Shown here: positions 1 to 7,950 of the stretch, piece after piece
Position numbering within the stretch: the first letter of the stretch is position 1
Layout: each line of letters starts with the position of its first letter
Source of the DNA: Vagococcus silagei
GTDB lineage: Bacteria; Bacillota; Bacilli; Lactobacillales; Vagococcaceae
Assembly (NCBI RefSeq): GCF_004795745.1
Contig: NZ_SDGV01000001.1
Location: 1-64,000, forward strand
Direction of reading: 5' to 3'
Length of the DNA stretch: 64,000 nucleotides
Translations under genes and position numbers: made by a program
Notes under the pieces: model-generated
Seen by the model: only the letters and a program-made list of their open reading frames with translations
Told to the model about the DNA's origin: nothing
Database searches by the model: none

Positions 1-14
1 AGTTTTCAAAGGTC
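1..14 (-). promoter_or_regulatory. boxA-like element of an rRNA operon leader
   Basis: Read on the minus strand this is GACCTTTGAAAACT, which resembles the boxA antitermination sequence in Bacilli rRNA leaders (CTTTGAAAAC core). It lies about 30 bases downstream of the P2 promoter at 43-71. The 16S gene itself would lie left of the window and cannot be seen. Confidence 0.6.
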
Positions 15-42
15 TAGTTCTCGTTGCTTTAGCAACTTACAT

Positions 43-71
43 ATAATAACATCCTGTAAAAGAGTTGTCAA
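43..71 (-). promoter_or_regulatory. Probable rRNA operon promoter P2
   Basis: On the minus strand TTGACA (66-71), a 17-bp spacer and TATTAT (43-48) form a near-consensus vegetative promoter firing leftward out of the window. A GC-containing inverted repeat (GTTGC...GCAAC, about 22-36) and a boxA-like sequence follow. It pairs with a second promoter 85-90 bp upstream, the usual arrangement of rrn operons in Lactobacillales. Confidence 0.75.
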
Positions 72-131
72 TATGTTTTTTTCGTTTTGTTTTTTCGCTT
101 TCAAACATAAATGTCTTAAGCAACGAAATTT

Positions 132-160
132 ATTATAGCATACAAAAAAAATTCTTTCAA
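132..160 (-). promoter_or_regulatory. Probable rRNA operon promoter P1
   Basis: On the minus strand TTGAAA (155-160), a 17-bp spacer and consensus TATAAT (132-137) form a second strong promoter in tandem with the one at 43-71. It begins just after the stop codon of the small gene at 168-536. The initial transcribed stretch (TTTCGTTGCTTAAG) resembles that after P2, as tandem rrn promoters often do. Confidence 0.7.
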
Positions 161-167
161 CTTATTT

Positions 168-536
168 TTAACTAAAAAATGGAACCCCTGATACTGTTAT
201 TTTTTCAAGTACTTCATCTCTAATAGTTGAAGGTTTCTTCCAATAAAAAGAATCAGGTAATGCATTACTTTCTTCTTCATCTAGACTAAAAACAAATAGC
301 GGCATTGAATCTGTTCCAATTGTCAAATTTGTTAGTTCTTCTAATTCCATTTCACGTGTGTTTAATTGTACAAATGTTTTTAACTCTTTTAGAATACAAG
401 CCAAACTAGTAAACTCCGAGTCGATTGTAACCGTCAAAAAATTAAATTTACCATGATCTTCTTTAACAAGAAATTCTTTATCACCATTTTGTTTATTCAG
501 AATGACTGTCCCAGCCACCATAGTTTCTGACAACAT
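168..536 (-). CDS. Small hypothetical protein (122 aa)
   Basis: I do not recognise this 122-residue protein. It starts at an ATG with an AAGAGGTGGGTT ribosome site. It has no signal peptide or membrane segment and is mildly acidic. The first strands (AGTVIL...KEFLV) look superficially like the opening of a NUDIX domain, but the NUDIX box with its REXXEE core is absent, so no enzymatic role is proposed. It lies between an S1-domain gene and the putative rRNA promoters, all on the same strand. No terminator is evident after its stop, so transcription may continue into the rRNA promoter region. Confidence 0.6.
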   Translation of the reverse strand: MLSETMVAGTVILNKQNGDKEFLVKEDHGKFNFLTVTIDSEFTSLACILKELKTFVQLNTREMELEELTNLTIGTDSMPLFVFSLDEEESNALPDSFYWKKPSTIRDEVLEKITVSGVPFFS

Positions 537-618
537 AACCCACCTCTTAAAATTAGTTTATATGCTCAAGACATTTTATGTGCTGTCATCATTCTAACAT
601 CTTTTCAGAAAAAAAACA

Positions 619-990
619 TTATTTTTCCACAGTTTCTTTGAGAGCCTCTGAAATCCAATCATCTAATCTTTCTTCAATGCTGAAAAAACCAATTTTTTTC
701 TTACGATTGGTAAAATATTTTTTCTTCTTATTGATGGTTGTCATAACTGGTGTATCTGCCAAAACCCGAATCGAAAGACTAATTTTTTTAGTATATTCAT
801 CAATATCAATAATCTTAACAGTAACTTGATCCCCTATTTTTAATTCCTCATTAATATTTTTTATGAAACCATTTTTTACTTCTGACACATGAATTAATCC
901 TTGTGTTTGACTATCTAGTGAAACAAACGCACCATAAGGTTGGACTCCGGTGATTTTACCCGTCAGTACCATTCCGATTTTATATTCCAT
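619..990 (-). CDS. S1-domain RNA-binding protein, CvfD/YugI type
   Basis: This 123-residue protein carries one S1 (OB-fold) domain over roughly residues 1-75, with typical strands in MVLTGKITGVQPYGAFVSL and GLIHVSEV. A lysine-rich stretch (NKKKKYFTNRKKK) and a short acidic helical tail follow. The architecture matches the small single-S1 proteins of Firmicutes (YugI/general stress protein 13, CvfD), which bind RNA and act in post-transcriptional regulation. The start at 990 has GGAGG seven bases upstream; a longer in-frame reading to 1032 lacks a ribosome site. The specific RNA targets cannot be read from the sequence. Confidence 0.85.
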   Translation of the reverse strand: MEYKIGMVLTGKITGVQPYGAFVSLDSQTQGLIHVSEVKNGFIKNINEELKIGDQVTVKIIDIDEYTKKISLSIRVLADTPVMTTINKKKKYFTNRKKKIGFFSIEERLDDWISEALKETVEK

Positions 991-1167
991 TTGAAGACCT
1001 CCATCTTTAACTAATCTTTTAAATTCTAACATAATTTAACGGTCGATTGGGAGAAAATACTTATCAACATATCGAAAGTAATAAATTGATTACCAATTAA
1101 CAATTGATTTTATGACTAACTTCTCGTTAGGCTTTCAGTCCGCACAAGATCATTTATCGCAAAAAAA

Positions 1168-1195
1168 ATAGAGGTAACTTTTCCAGTAACCTCTA
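1168..1195 (-). terminator. Terminator after ppiB
   Basis: An 11-bp stem with one mismatch (ATAGAGGT arm) followed on the minus strand by a run of eight T, starting 15 bases after the ppiB stop. It should end the udk-ppiB transcript before the S1-protein gene. Confidence 0.8.
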
Positions 1196-1209
1196 TCTCA
1201 TCATTTTCA

Positions 1210-1794
1210 TTATTTTTCAATTGTTACTGAATTAATGACAATATCTTCTAATGGTTTATCTTGACCATTGCGTGAAACTTTTGCCATTGCATCAATCACA
1301 TCCATGCCTTCAACAACATGACCAAAAACTGTGTGTCTAAAATCTAACCATGGTGTACCACCATTTTGGTAAGCTTCAACAATTTCTTCAGGGAATCCTG
1401 CACCTGATAGTTGACCTAGCATGCTACTTTGAACATTTTCATTTTGAACGATAAAGAACTGACTACCGTTTGTATTAGGGCCAGCATTAGCCATTGATAG
1501 TGCTCCTCTTAAATTAAATACTTCGCGAGAGAACTCATCTTCAAATTTAGTACCATAAATACTTTCACCACCCATACCTGTTCCAGTTGGATCACCACCT
1601 TGTATCATAAAATCTGGAATAACACGGTGAAAAATCACACCATTATAGTAATTTTTTTCTGCTAACCCAATAAAGTTTGCTACTGTTTTAGGTGCTTGTT
1701 CTGAGAATAATGCTAATTTCACATCACCCATAGTAGTGTGTAATGTAGCAAATTCTTTTGCTTGTTCTAAATTTAATTGTGGAAATTGTGTCAT
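1210..1794 (-). CDS. ppiB: Peptidyl-prolyl cis-trans isomerase, cyclophilin type
   Basis: A 194-residue cytoplasmic cyclophilin that catalyses proline cis-trans isomerisation in folding proteins. Family signatures are clear: FHRVIPDFMIQGGDP contains the catalytic Arg region, followed by GTGMGG, ANAGPNTNGSQFFI, and the C-terminal FGHVVEGMDVI. There is no signal peptide or lipobox, so it belongs with cytosolic PpiB rather than the surface foldase lipoproteins. The ATG at 1794 is preceded by AGGAG at 8 bases; an upstream GTG at 1803 overlaps that site and is unlikely. It begins 19 bases after udk and is probably cotranscribed with it. The inserted loop around the GAGFPEEIVEAYQNG region is typical of Lactobacillales members. 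Confidence 0.93.
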   Translation of the reverse strand: MTQFPQLNLEQAKEFATLHTTMGDVKLALFSEQAPKTVANFIGLAEKNYYNGVIFHRVIPDFMIQGGDPTGTGMGGESIYGTKFEDEFSREVFNLRGALSMANAGPNTNGSQFFIVQNENVQSSMLGQLSGAGFPEEIVEAYQNGGTPWLDFRHTVFGHVVEGMDVIDAMAKVSRNGQDKPLEDIVINSVTIEK

Positions 1795-1813
1795 CTTAAA
1801 CACTCCTCATTTT

Positions 1814-2443
1814 TTATTTTAAAATACTCTCTACCTTAGTCGTTAATAAATCGATGGCAACTTGATTTTCGCCACCTTCTGGAATAATGATATCCGCGTA
1901 TTTTTTTGTTGGTTCAATAAATTGATGATGCATTGGCTTAACAACTGAAAGATACTGATCTATCACAGAATCTAGTGAACGTCCGCGTTCTTCCATATCA
2001 CGTTTAATCCGACGAATAATACGAATATCATCTTCGGTATCAACATACACTTTAATATCCATCAAATCACGTAATCGTTTATCTTCCAAAATCAATATAC
2101 CTTCGACGATAATCACTTCTTTTGGTTCTTGATGTATGACTTCTTTGCTTCTCGTATGAGCTTCATAATCATAGATTGGTTTGTCAATTGCGTGATAACC
2201 CATTAATTGTTGTAATTGTTCTATCAACAAATCTGTATCAAAGGCAAATGGATGGTCATAATTTGTATTCAATCTTTTTTCAAATGATAAATGACTTTGA
2301 TCTTTGTAATAGGAATCTTGTTCAAATAGTAGTATGGAGTGATTTGGTAACGTCTTTAATATTGAACGACTCACACTAGTTTTTCCACTACCGGAACCTC
2401 CTGTTACACCAATAACAATCGGACGTTTCTTGGATTTGGTCAT
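1814..2443 (-). CDS. udk: Uridine kinase
   Basis: This 209-residue protein phosphorylates uridine and cytidine to UMP and CMP in pyrimidine salvage. The P-loop GGSGSGKT occupies residues 15-22, followed by the EQDSYY substrate segment, the YDHPFAFD motif and the lid [13 protein letters not shown], all diagnostic of Udk. Length is normal for the family (about 205-215). It is the first gene of a short udk-ppiB unit. A terminator at 2531-2585 separates it from the upstream recombinase-like gene, so its own promoter should lie within 2444-2530. Confidence 0.95.
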   Translation of the reverse strand: MTKSKKRPIVIGVTGGSGSGKTSVSRSILKTLPNHSILLFEQDSYYKDQSHLSFEKRLNTNYDHPFAFDTDLLIEQLQQLMGYHAIDKPIYDYEAHTRSKEVIHQEPKEVIIVEGILILEDKRLRDLMDIKVYVDTEDDIRIIRRIKRDMEERGRSLDSVIDQYLSVVKPMHHQFIEPTKKYADIIIPEGGENQVAIDLLTTKVESILK

Positions 2444-2530
2444 TTGTATCCCTCGCTTAACTTATATTATCCTTCTTTTGATATCCTACTCTATCGCACA
2501 CTTGGATTCAAGTAATATCTTCACCTTTTA

Positions 2531-2585
2531 TAAAAAATAAAAAACACCCCTCAACTTTTCCGCATTTTCAAAGTTGAGGGGGTGT
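2531..2585 (-). terminator. Terminator after the recombinase-like gene
   Basis: Arms at 2544-2558 and 2570-2585 (ACACCCCTCAACTTT with its complement) form a strong hairpin with a T-rich tail on the minus strand. It begins a few bases after the stop codon at 2590. Confidence 0.85.
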
Positions 2586-2589
2586 GATA

Positions 2590-3135
2590 TTATCGCTCTT
2601 GAACGTATTTATAAGCTGTTCCTAAAGAAATGTTACACTCTTCAGCAATTTGGCGGAGTGTGTAGCGATTGTTATTATATAAGTGGCGAATTTGTTCAAT
2701 TGTTTCTTGTGATATTTTCGGACGACCGCCAACACGTCCGTTTTTGCGAGCTTCTTGTAAACCGCGTGTTGTTCTTTCACGAATAATCAATTTTTCCATC
2801 TCAGCAATTTTCAAAATCATCTCAACATATGCTTCATCACTAATCGTTTGATAAGCATCGCCTTTTTCTTTAACAATTAATTGAATTTTACTATTTTTCA
2901 ACTCTAATAAAAAATCAGCTAATTGAATAATTGATTTACCTAAACAACGTAATTCATAAACTACCAGTTGATCTCCTTCTTCAAGACTTTGAACAACCTG
3001 TTTCAGACTTACCTCTGTTTGTACATCACTCGAATCTTTCGGTAAATTTACCACTTCAAGTTCTTTTAACGCACCAATCTGTTCTTTTACATATTGTGTA
3101 TCACTTGACGCGTAGATATAACCAATTTTTCTCAC
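2590..3135 (-). CDS. Serine recombinase family protein with degenerate active site
   Basis: A 181-residue relative of resolvases and invertases. The N-terminal fold is recognisable (RKIGYIYASSDTQ) with Ser10 in the catalytic position. However, the arginines equivalent to gamma-delta resolvase Arg8, Arg68 and Arg71 read Tyr8, Cys64 and Lys67, and the conserved Arg near position 45 is also absent. By contrast, the linker RERTTRGLQEARKNGR and GGRPK hook are typical, and a C-terminal helix-turn-helix (TLRQIAEECNISLGTAYKYV) is intact. I infer a DNA-binding protein that may no longer recombine DNA. The GTG at 3135 has AAGGGGG 8 bases upstream; the longer reading to 3195 has no ribosome site. No transposon or phage genes adjoin it. 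Confidence 0.8.
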   Translation of the reverse strand: MRKIGYIYASSDTQYVKEQIGALKELEVVNLPKDSSDVQTEVSLKQVVQSLEEGDQLVVYELRCLGKSIIQLADFLLELKNSKIQLIVKEKGDAYQTISDEAYVEMILKIAEMEKLIIRERTTRGLQEARKNGRVGGRPKISQETIEQIRHLYNNNRYTLRQIAEECNISLGTAYKYVQER

Positions 3136-3219
3136 TATGTTTTCCCCCTTAATAACTAAAAACGGCATTCCCAGTGCCTTAATTACACTATACACATTTT
3201 ATAAAAAACCCACCTTATC

Positions 3220-3247
3220 AAAAATTACGTATCGATACGCAATTTTT
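3220..3247. promoter_or_regulatory. 28-bp near-perfect palindrome upstream of the recombinase-like gene
   Basis: The two 14-bp halves (AAAAATTACGTATC and its complement) match except for one base pair, with centre at 3233/3234. The length is the same as a resolvase half-site pair (res subsite), and the position is about 85 bp before the gene's start. It may be an operator or recombination site of that protein; this is inference. Confidence 0.5.
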
Positions 3248-3380
3248 AACAAAACAGAAACTCCTTTTTAAAAATGTTCATTTTAAAATAACTGTCACAT
3301 TATTTCACCTTTAATTAATTTATCATACTTTAATTAATAATCAAGCCCTTATGGATAAATTTATTCAAAAAATGATAATA

Positions 3381-3442
3381 AAAAAAACAAATAAAATCTA
3401 AACAATTTAATATTAATAAAGATTAAATCGTCAGATTTTATT
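3381..3442 (-). terminator. Probable opp operon terminator
   Basis: AATAAAATCT (3390-3399) pairs with 3433-3442, and an inner ATTTAAT/ATTAAAT pair extends the stem. On the minus strand a run of seven T follows. It lies just after the oppF stop. AT-rich, so only moderately strong. Confidence 0.55.
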
Positions 3443-3453
3443 GTGAAATTTTC

Positions 3454-4404
3454 TTAATTATTCTTTTTTTTAGCAAGTTTTTCTTGGTAAAATGCAACTT
3501 CATCTTCACTACAATAGAGATAATGTTGATTGCCAATATCACGTAATTGACGCTTTTTACCGTCATCGGGCTCTGGTATATAAGCAATTCGCTTACGTGT
3601 GCGCTCATAATCCGGATCCGGTAATGGTATGGCAGAAAGTAAACTCTCTGTATATGGATGTAATCCATTATTATATATTTCTTCACTAGATCCAACTTCA
3701 ACTAATTTTCCAAAATACATGACACCAATTCTGTCACTAATATATTTCACCATAGATAGATCATGCGCAATAAAAAGATAAGTCAAATTTTCTTTTTCTT
3801 GTAGTTCTTGTAATAAATTCACGACTTGAGCTTGAATTGATACATCTAAAGCTGAAATTGGTTCATCACAAATAATGAACTTCGGTTCCACTGCTAAGGC
3901 ACGGGCAATCCCAATTCGTTGACGTTGACCACCTGAGAATTCGTGCGGATAACGTGTCCCATGACTTGCATCAAGTCCAACTGTCGTTAATAACTCATTA
4001 ACTCTTGCATCTCGTTCCGCTGTTGTTTTGGCTAATTTATGAATATCAATTCCTTCAGCAATAATATCTTTAACTTTCATACGCGGGTTCAATGAAGCAT
4101 ATGGATCTTGATAAATCATTTGCACGTCACGACGGAAATCCGACATATTCGCACGTCCCTTAATTCCTGCAATATCTTTACCATCAAACTTAATATCACC
4201 GCTTGTTGGATCATACAAACGAATAATACTTCGTCCAGTTGTTGATTTCCCACAACCAGATTCGCCAACTAGTCCAAATGTTTCACCTTCGTAGATGTAG
4301 AAACTAATATCATCGACTGCTTTGACTTCATCAGCACGCCCCACATTAAAGTGTTGCTTCAAATGATTGACTTCTAATAATTTTGTTCGTTCTTGTGTTG
4401 TCAT
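3454..4404 (-). CDS. oppF: Oligopeptide ABC transporter ATP-binding protein OppF
   Basis: A 316-residue ATPase subunit that, with OppD, powers oligopeptide uptake through OppB/OppC. Walker A (GESGCGKST, residues 47-55), the signature FSGGQRQR, Walker B (FIICDEP) and the switch His in FIAHDLSMV are intact. The C-terminal oligopeptide/dipeptide extension ([13 protein letters not shown]) marks it as an OppD/F-type ATPase, and an OppF rather than OppD by gene order and shorter length. It is the last gene of oppBCDF, beginning 15 bases after oppD, and is followed by a terminator-like hairpin. Confidence 0.94.
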   Translation of the reverse strand: MTTQERTKLLEVNHLKQHFNVGRADEVKAVDDISFYIYEGETFGLVGESGCGKSTTGRSIIRLYDPTSGDIKFDGKDIAGIKGRANMSDFRRDVQMIYQDPYASLNPRMKVKDIIAEGIDIHKLAKTTAERDARVNELLTTVGLDASHGTRYPHEFSGGQRQRIGIARALAVEPKFIICDEPISALDVSIQAQVVNLLQELQEKENLTYLFIAHDLSMVKYISDRIGVMYFGKLVEVGSSEEIYNNGLHPYTESLLSAIPLPDPDYERTRKRIAYIPEPDDGKKRQLRDIGNQHYLYCSEDEVAFYQEKLAKKKNN

Positions 4405-4419
4405 GCGACAGTCTCCTTT

Positions 4420-5457
4420 CTACACTTTTTGTGTTTGGTTAAATTTTTCCCAACGGCGTACCACTTCCGCTGGTGGTGTTACTTTTGGTGCACCTGGTGC
4501 TAGTAACCAAGTAGCAGCTTTATGCGTTGGCGATACTTCAAAGAACGGTGGAGCTTCCATTGTATCAATTTTCATTGCATATTCATTACGAGGGTAAAAA
4601 GCATCCCCTGTTGGTGGATTTAATAAGTCCGGTGGTGAACCTGGAATCGCATAGAGACTTTCTTCTCCTGTATCTAGGGTTGGCATTGAACTTAGTAGTC
4701 CCCAAGTATATGGATGTTGTGGATTATAAAAAATTTCGTCTGCCGTTCCAATTTCTACAATTCGACCACCATACATGACTGCTACTCGATCAGCAACGTT
4801 AGCCACAACACCTAAGTCATGGGTAATAAAGACAATCGATGTTTGAATTTTTTGTTGAATATCTTTCATTAATTCAATAATTTGTGCTTGAATAGTTACA
4901 TCTAACGCAGTTGTCGGTTCATCAGCAATCAGTATTTCTGGATAACAAATCAAAGCAATTGCAATGACAATACGTTGACGTTGACCACCTGAGAATTGAT
5001 GTGGATAATTTTTTAAGCGGTCTTTCGCGTTGGGGATACCCACAAGTTCTAACAACTCCAACGCACGCTCTAAAGCATCTTTTTTCGATACTTTCCGATG
5101 TTTGCGTAATGACTCCGCCACTTGATTGCCGATATTCATTGTCGGATCGAGTGAGGTCATCGGGTCTTGAAAAATCATCGCAATATCTTTACCACGAATT
5201 GATTGCATTTCTTTTTCTGATTTTTTATTAATGTTTTCACCTTTAAATAAAATCTCGCCACTTTCAACATTAGCATTATTAGCTAACAAGCGCATAATTG
5301 CACGCGTTGTGACAGATTTCCCTGAGCCTGACTCTCCTACAATTGCTAGTGTTTCACCTTTGATTAAATCAAAGTTAACGCCACGAATCGCATGCACTTT
5401 TCCAGCGTAAGTATCAAACGAAATATTTAAATCATTTACTTCTAGTATTTTTTCCAT
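4420..5457 (-). CDS. oppD: Oligopeptide ABC transporter ATP-binding protein OppD
   Basis: A 345-residue peptide-importer ATPase. Walker A (GESGSGKS), FSGGQRQR, Walker B (ILIADEP) and FITHDLGVV are present. The C-terminal OppD segment reads PPTGDAFYPRNEYAM: the two cysteines that many OppD proteins carry here are replaced, a variation I associate with Lactobacillales Opp systems. The gene starts 11 bases after oppC with a GGGGGTGAGCTC ribosome region and is followed closely by oppF, consistent with one transcript. Confidence 0.94.
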   Translation of the reverse strand: MEKILEVNDLNISFDTYAGKVHAIRGVNFDLIKGETLAIVGESGSGKSVTTRAIMRLLANNANVESGEILFKGENINKKSEKEMQSIRGKDIAMIFQDPMTSLDPTMNIGNQVAESLRKHRKVSKKDALERALELLELVGIPNAKDRLKNYPHQFSGGQRQRIVIAIALICYPEILIADEPTTALDVTIQAQIIELMKDIQQKIQTSIVFITHDLGVVANVADRVAVMYGGRIVEIGTADEIFYNPQHPYTWGLLSSMPTLDTGEESLYAIPGSPPDLLNPPTGDAFYPRNEYAMKIDTMEAPPFFEVSPTHKAATWLLAPGAPKVTPPAEVVRRWEKFNQTQKV

Positions 5458-5468
5458 GAGCTCACCCC

Positions 5469-6497
5469 CTAATCTTTCATTTTCGGATCAAATGCATCGC
5501 GCAAACCATCCGCAAGTAAGTTGAAACAAATCATAATAATTGAAAGTGTGATTGCTGGTGCCCACATTAAGTGTGGTAGATATTTAAAAGTTTTGTACCC
5601 TTCACTTAAAAGCATTCCGAGTGAAGCATTTGGTGGTGTTAAACCTAGTCCAATGAAACTTAAGAATGCTTCGAAAAAGATTGCTGATGGAATACTAAAC
5701 ATCATTTGCACGATAATGACACTCGCAATATTTGGTAAAATATGTTTCTTGGCAATCGTTGTTTTAGATTGACCTAACGTAGTTGCCGCTAAAACATATT
5801 CTTGATCTTTAATTTTTAAAGTTTGGGCACGAACAATCCGGGCCATGGTAATCCAACCTGTCACAGCCATTGCTAAAATGATTGATTTCATCCCTGGTTC
5901 AAAGATTGTTAACATCAGAATCATCACAACTAAGTTGGGTATTCCGGAAAGAATTTCCAAAATACGCTGCATGATGGTATCGGTCTTACCGCCTTTCATA
6001 CCGGAGTAAATCCCGTAGATGACGCCAATGGATAAATCTAAGAACGCTGCTACAAAAGCAATAATCAGTGACATTCTTGTTCCCATTAGTAAACGAGATA
6101 GTTCGTCACGACCTAGGCCATCAGTTCCTAAATAGAAATGCACATTTTCAGGCACTTTTGCTTGAGCATATTTATCAACTCTTTTATTTCCGACAACAGC
6201 TGTACCATTAAAACCATTAATTGGCACACCTGGAATTTTTGGTGGTAAGTTTATATACTTCGCATTTTGTTTTGTTGGATCATGTGGTGAGACAACGATT
6301 GAACCGAAAGCTAAAAATGTAACTAGCGCTAAAATAACAAGTGATATAACGGCCCCTTTATTTTTCTTCAAACGACGCCAAGAGTCTTGCATAAACGTTA
6401 AGGAAGGAGTACTAATTTTTTCACGATCTAGATTACTGTCAACAACAACTGGGTCAAAACTATCTTTTGGTAAATTCTTAATATCTAGTTGTTCCAT
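5469..6497 (-). CDS. oppC: Oligopeptide ABC transporter permease OppC
   Basis: A 342-residue inner-membrane permease. After a cytoplasmic N-terminus and a first membrane segment (VISLVILALVTFLAFGSIVV), a large extracytoplasmic loop precedes five further helices. The EAA loop is visible in EYVLAATTLGQSKTTIAKKHILP, which contacts the ATPases. The long first loop (PHDPTKQN...YLGTDGLGRDELSRL) is typical of OppC. Its ATG overlaps the oppB stop (TAATG), indicating translational coupling. Confidence 0.94.
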   Translation of the reverse strand: MEQLDIKNLPKDSFDPVVVDSNLDREKISTPSLTFMQDSWRRLKKNKGAVISLVILALVTFLAFGSIVVSPHDPTKQNAKYINLPPKIPGVPINGFNGTAVVGNKRVDKYAQAKVPENVHFYLGTDGLGRDELSRLLMGTRMSLIIAFVAAFLDLSIGVIYGIYSGMKGGKTDTIMQRILEILSGIPNLVVMILMLTIFEPGMKSIILAMAVTGWITMARIVRAQTLKIKDQEYVLAATTLGQSKTTIAKKHILPNIASVIIVQMMFSIPSAIFFEAFLSFIGLGLTPPNASLGMLLSEGYKTFKYLPHLMWAPAITLSIIMICFNLLADGLRDAFDPKMKD

Positions 6498-7441
6498 TAC
6501 CCTTTCCCTCCTTCATTTACTCTAATTCTTGGATCAATTAATCCGTAAAGAATATCGACAATTAAAATTACAACAACTAATAATGTGGAGAAAAGAATCG
6601 TGACTGCCATAATTGTTGGATAATCATTAGTTACGATTGATTTAACAAATTGTTCCCCAATTCCGGGTATCGCAAAAATATTTTCAACGACTAGGGAACC
6701 TGTCATTAAGGCAACTGCAAGTGGTCCTAATAAAGTAATCAGTGGAATTAAACTGTTACGTAAGCCGTGGCGAAAAACAACTTGCCAACGACTTAATCCT
6801 TTAGCGCGAGCCAGTTCAATATAGTCACTACTTAAAACCTCAACCATTTCAGTTCTAATAAAACGAGCTGAATCAGCGAGTGGCGACATGGCCAGTGCAA
6901 TTGTTGGTAGGACCGTTGACATAAAACCTTGATCCCATCTTGCAATTGGGAACCATTTTAATTTTATTGCAAAGACATATTGTAGTAATACGGCAAAGAC
7001 GAAGTTTGGTATCGATCGCCCGAGAATTGCAATTAAGGTAGAAAGTGTATCCACCCATGTGTTTTGGCGCATGGCTGCGATTGCACCCAGTATAATCCCT
7101 ATAATCGTACCGAAAATAATAGCTTGCGCACCTAATCGAACTGATGGTCCAATACGGTCACCCAACAGTTTTGAAACAGGTTGATTTTTAAATTGGAAAC
7201 TTGTTCCAAAGTCACCTTTCACCAAATTTCCCATGTAAATTCCATATTGCTGAATGACTGGTTTATCTAAACCAGATTGTTTATTTAAAATTTCAATTTG
7301 CTCAGGTGATAATTTCTCTTGGTTCGCATAAGGAGAACCTGGCAATAATTTCATTAAGAAAAACGTAATCGTTGTAATTAACCATAGTGTGACTAACATA
7401 AAGAAAACACGTTTAATAAAATATTTTGTAAAACTTCTCAT
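6497..7441 (-). CDS. oppB: Oligopeptide ABC transporter permease OppB
   Basis: A 314-residue membrane permease with six predicted helices and an EAA loop (SSDYIELARAKGLSRWQVV). The N-terminal LWLITTITFFLMKLLPGSPY and C-terminal DPRIRV are typical OppB features. The ATG at 7441 has GGAGG 7 bases upstream; an upstream in-frame ATG at 7471 has no ribosome site. It opens the oppBCDF group. Unusually, the substrate-binding gene oppA does not adjoin it: an opposite-strand gene (7534-7875) and a two-way terminator lie between them. Confidence 0.93.
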   Translation of the reverse strand: MRSFTKYFIKRVFFMLVTLWLITTITFFLMKLLPGSPYANQEKLSPEQIEILNKQSGLDKPVIQQYGIYMGNLVKGDFGTSFQFKNQPVSKLLGDRIGPSVRLGAQAIIFGTIIGIILGAIAAMRQNTWVDTLSTLIAILGRSIPNFVFAVLLQYVFAIKLKWFPIARWDQGFMSTVLPTIALAMSPLADSARFIRTEMVEVLSSDYIELARAKGLSRWQVVFRHGLRNSLIPLITLLGPLAVALMTGSLVVENIFAIPGIGEQFVKSIVTNDYPTIMAVTILFSTLLVVVILIVDILYGLIDPRIRVNEGGKG

Positions 7442-7464
7442 TACTATTCCTCCTTCATCTTTTT

Positions 7465-7493
7465 TTGACATCCTTAAAAAAATACCTTAAAGT
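7465..7493 (+). promoter_or_regulatory. Promoter of the DUF3899-like gene
   Basis: TTGACA (7465-7470), 17-bp spacer, TAAAGT (7488-7493), about 40 bases before the ATG at 7534. It sits in the leader of divergently read oppB. Confidence 0.55.
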
Positions 7494-7533
7494 TAGCCCA
7501 TACTATAGAACTCGTTTAAAGGAGCTGGCACTT

Positions 7534-7875
7534 ATGAAACAACCATTAAAATTTAGTTTAACGATTATTTGTTCACTTGCACTCATTCCTGGTCTTCTTA
7601 TTCTTAGAAATCAGTCAATCACTACTACCGCCTTATCCAATGGTTACTTCCTACTATCGCTAGTCTTTTTAATCATCGGAGCTGGCATTCTAGTTTTATC
7701 TTCTGGCTTCTTCGATCTCTTTCAAAAACAAATGAAACAGGCAAACTTCTTAAGACGAAAAAACCAACCAAAAGAGTTTATCCCTTACTCACAAATTTTT
7801 GAAAAAAAACCAATATACTGGTTAACAGTTGGTGGTTTTTTATTGATACTTTCCATTCTACTATTGTTGTTTTAA
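7534..7875 (+). CDS. Small membrane protein, DUF3899-like
   Basis: A 113-residue protein with three predicted membrane segments (near residues 5-22, 33-53 and 93-112). The GLVFLI-type second helix followed by LSSGFFDLFQKQMKQ resembles the DUF3899 family of small Firmicutes membrane proteins of unknown function. The ATG at 7534 has AAAGGAG 9 bases upstream. It lies between oppA and oppB on the opposite strand, with its own promoter and a bidirectional terminator shared with oppA. Whether it affects peptide transport is unknown. Confidence 0.75.
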   Translation: MKQPLKFSLTIICSLALIPGLLILRNQSITTTALSNGYFLLSLVFLIIGAGILVLSSGFFDLFQKQMKQANFLRRKNQPKEFIPYSQIFEKKPIYWLTVGGFLLILSILLLLF

Positions 7876-7880
7876 AAAAA

Positions 7881-7940
7881 CAAAAGATTAAAAACCGCGA
7901 GTTCTAAAAAATTTGCAGGTTTTTAATCTTTGTTTGTTTT
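7881..7940. terminator. Bidirectional terminator between the DUF3899-like gene and oppA
   Basis: Arms at 7881-7896 and 7918-7932 (CAAAGATTAAAAACC type) with A-rich left and T-rich right flanks. It can end the rightward gene at 7875 and the leftward oppA at 7951, and so prevents simple oppA-oppB cotranscription. Confidence 0.75.
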
Positions 7941-7950
7941 TATGACCTGA

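Noticed and set aside
168-536. NUDIX hydrolase
   Set aside because: Only the first strands look NUDIX-like; the catalytic NUDIX box is absent.
2590-3135. Prophage or integron module based on the recombinase gene
   Set aside because: No phage, integrase cargo, attachment repeats or transposition genes around it; both neighbours are housekeeping genes.
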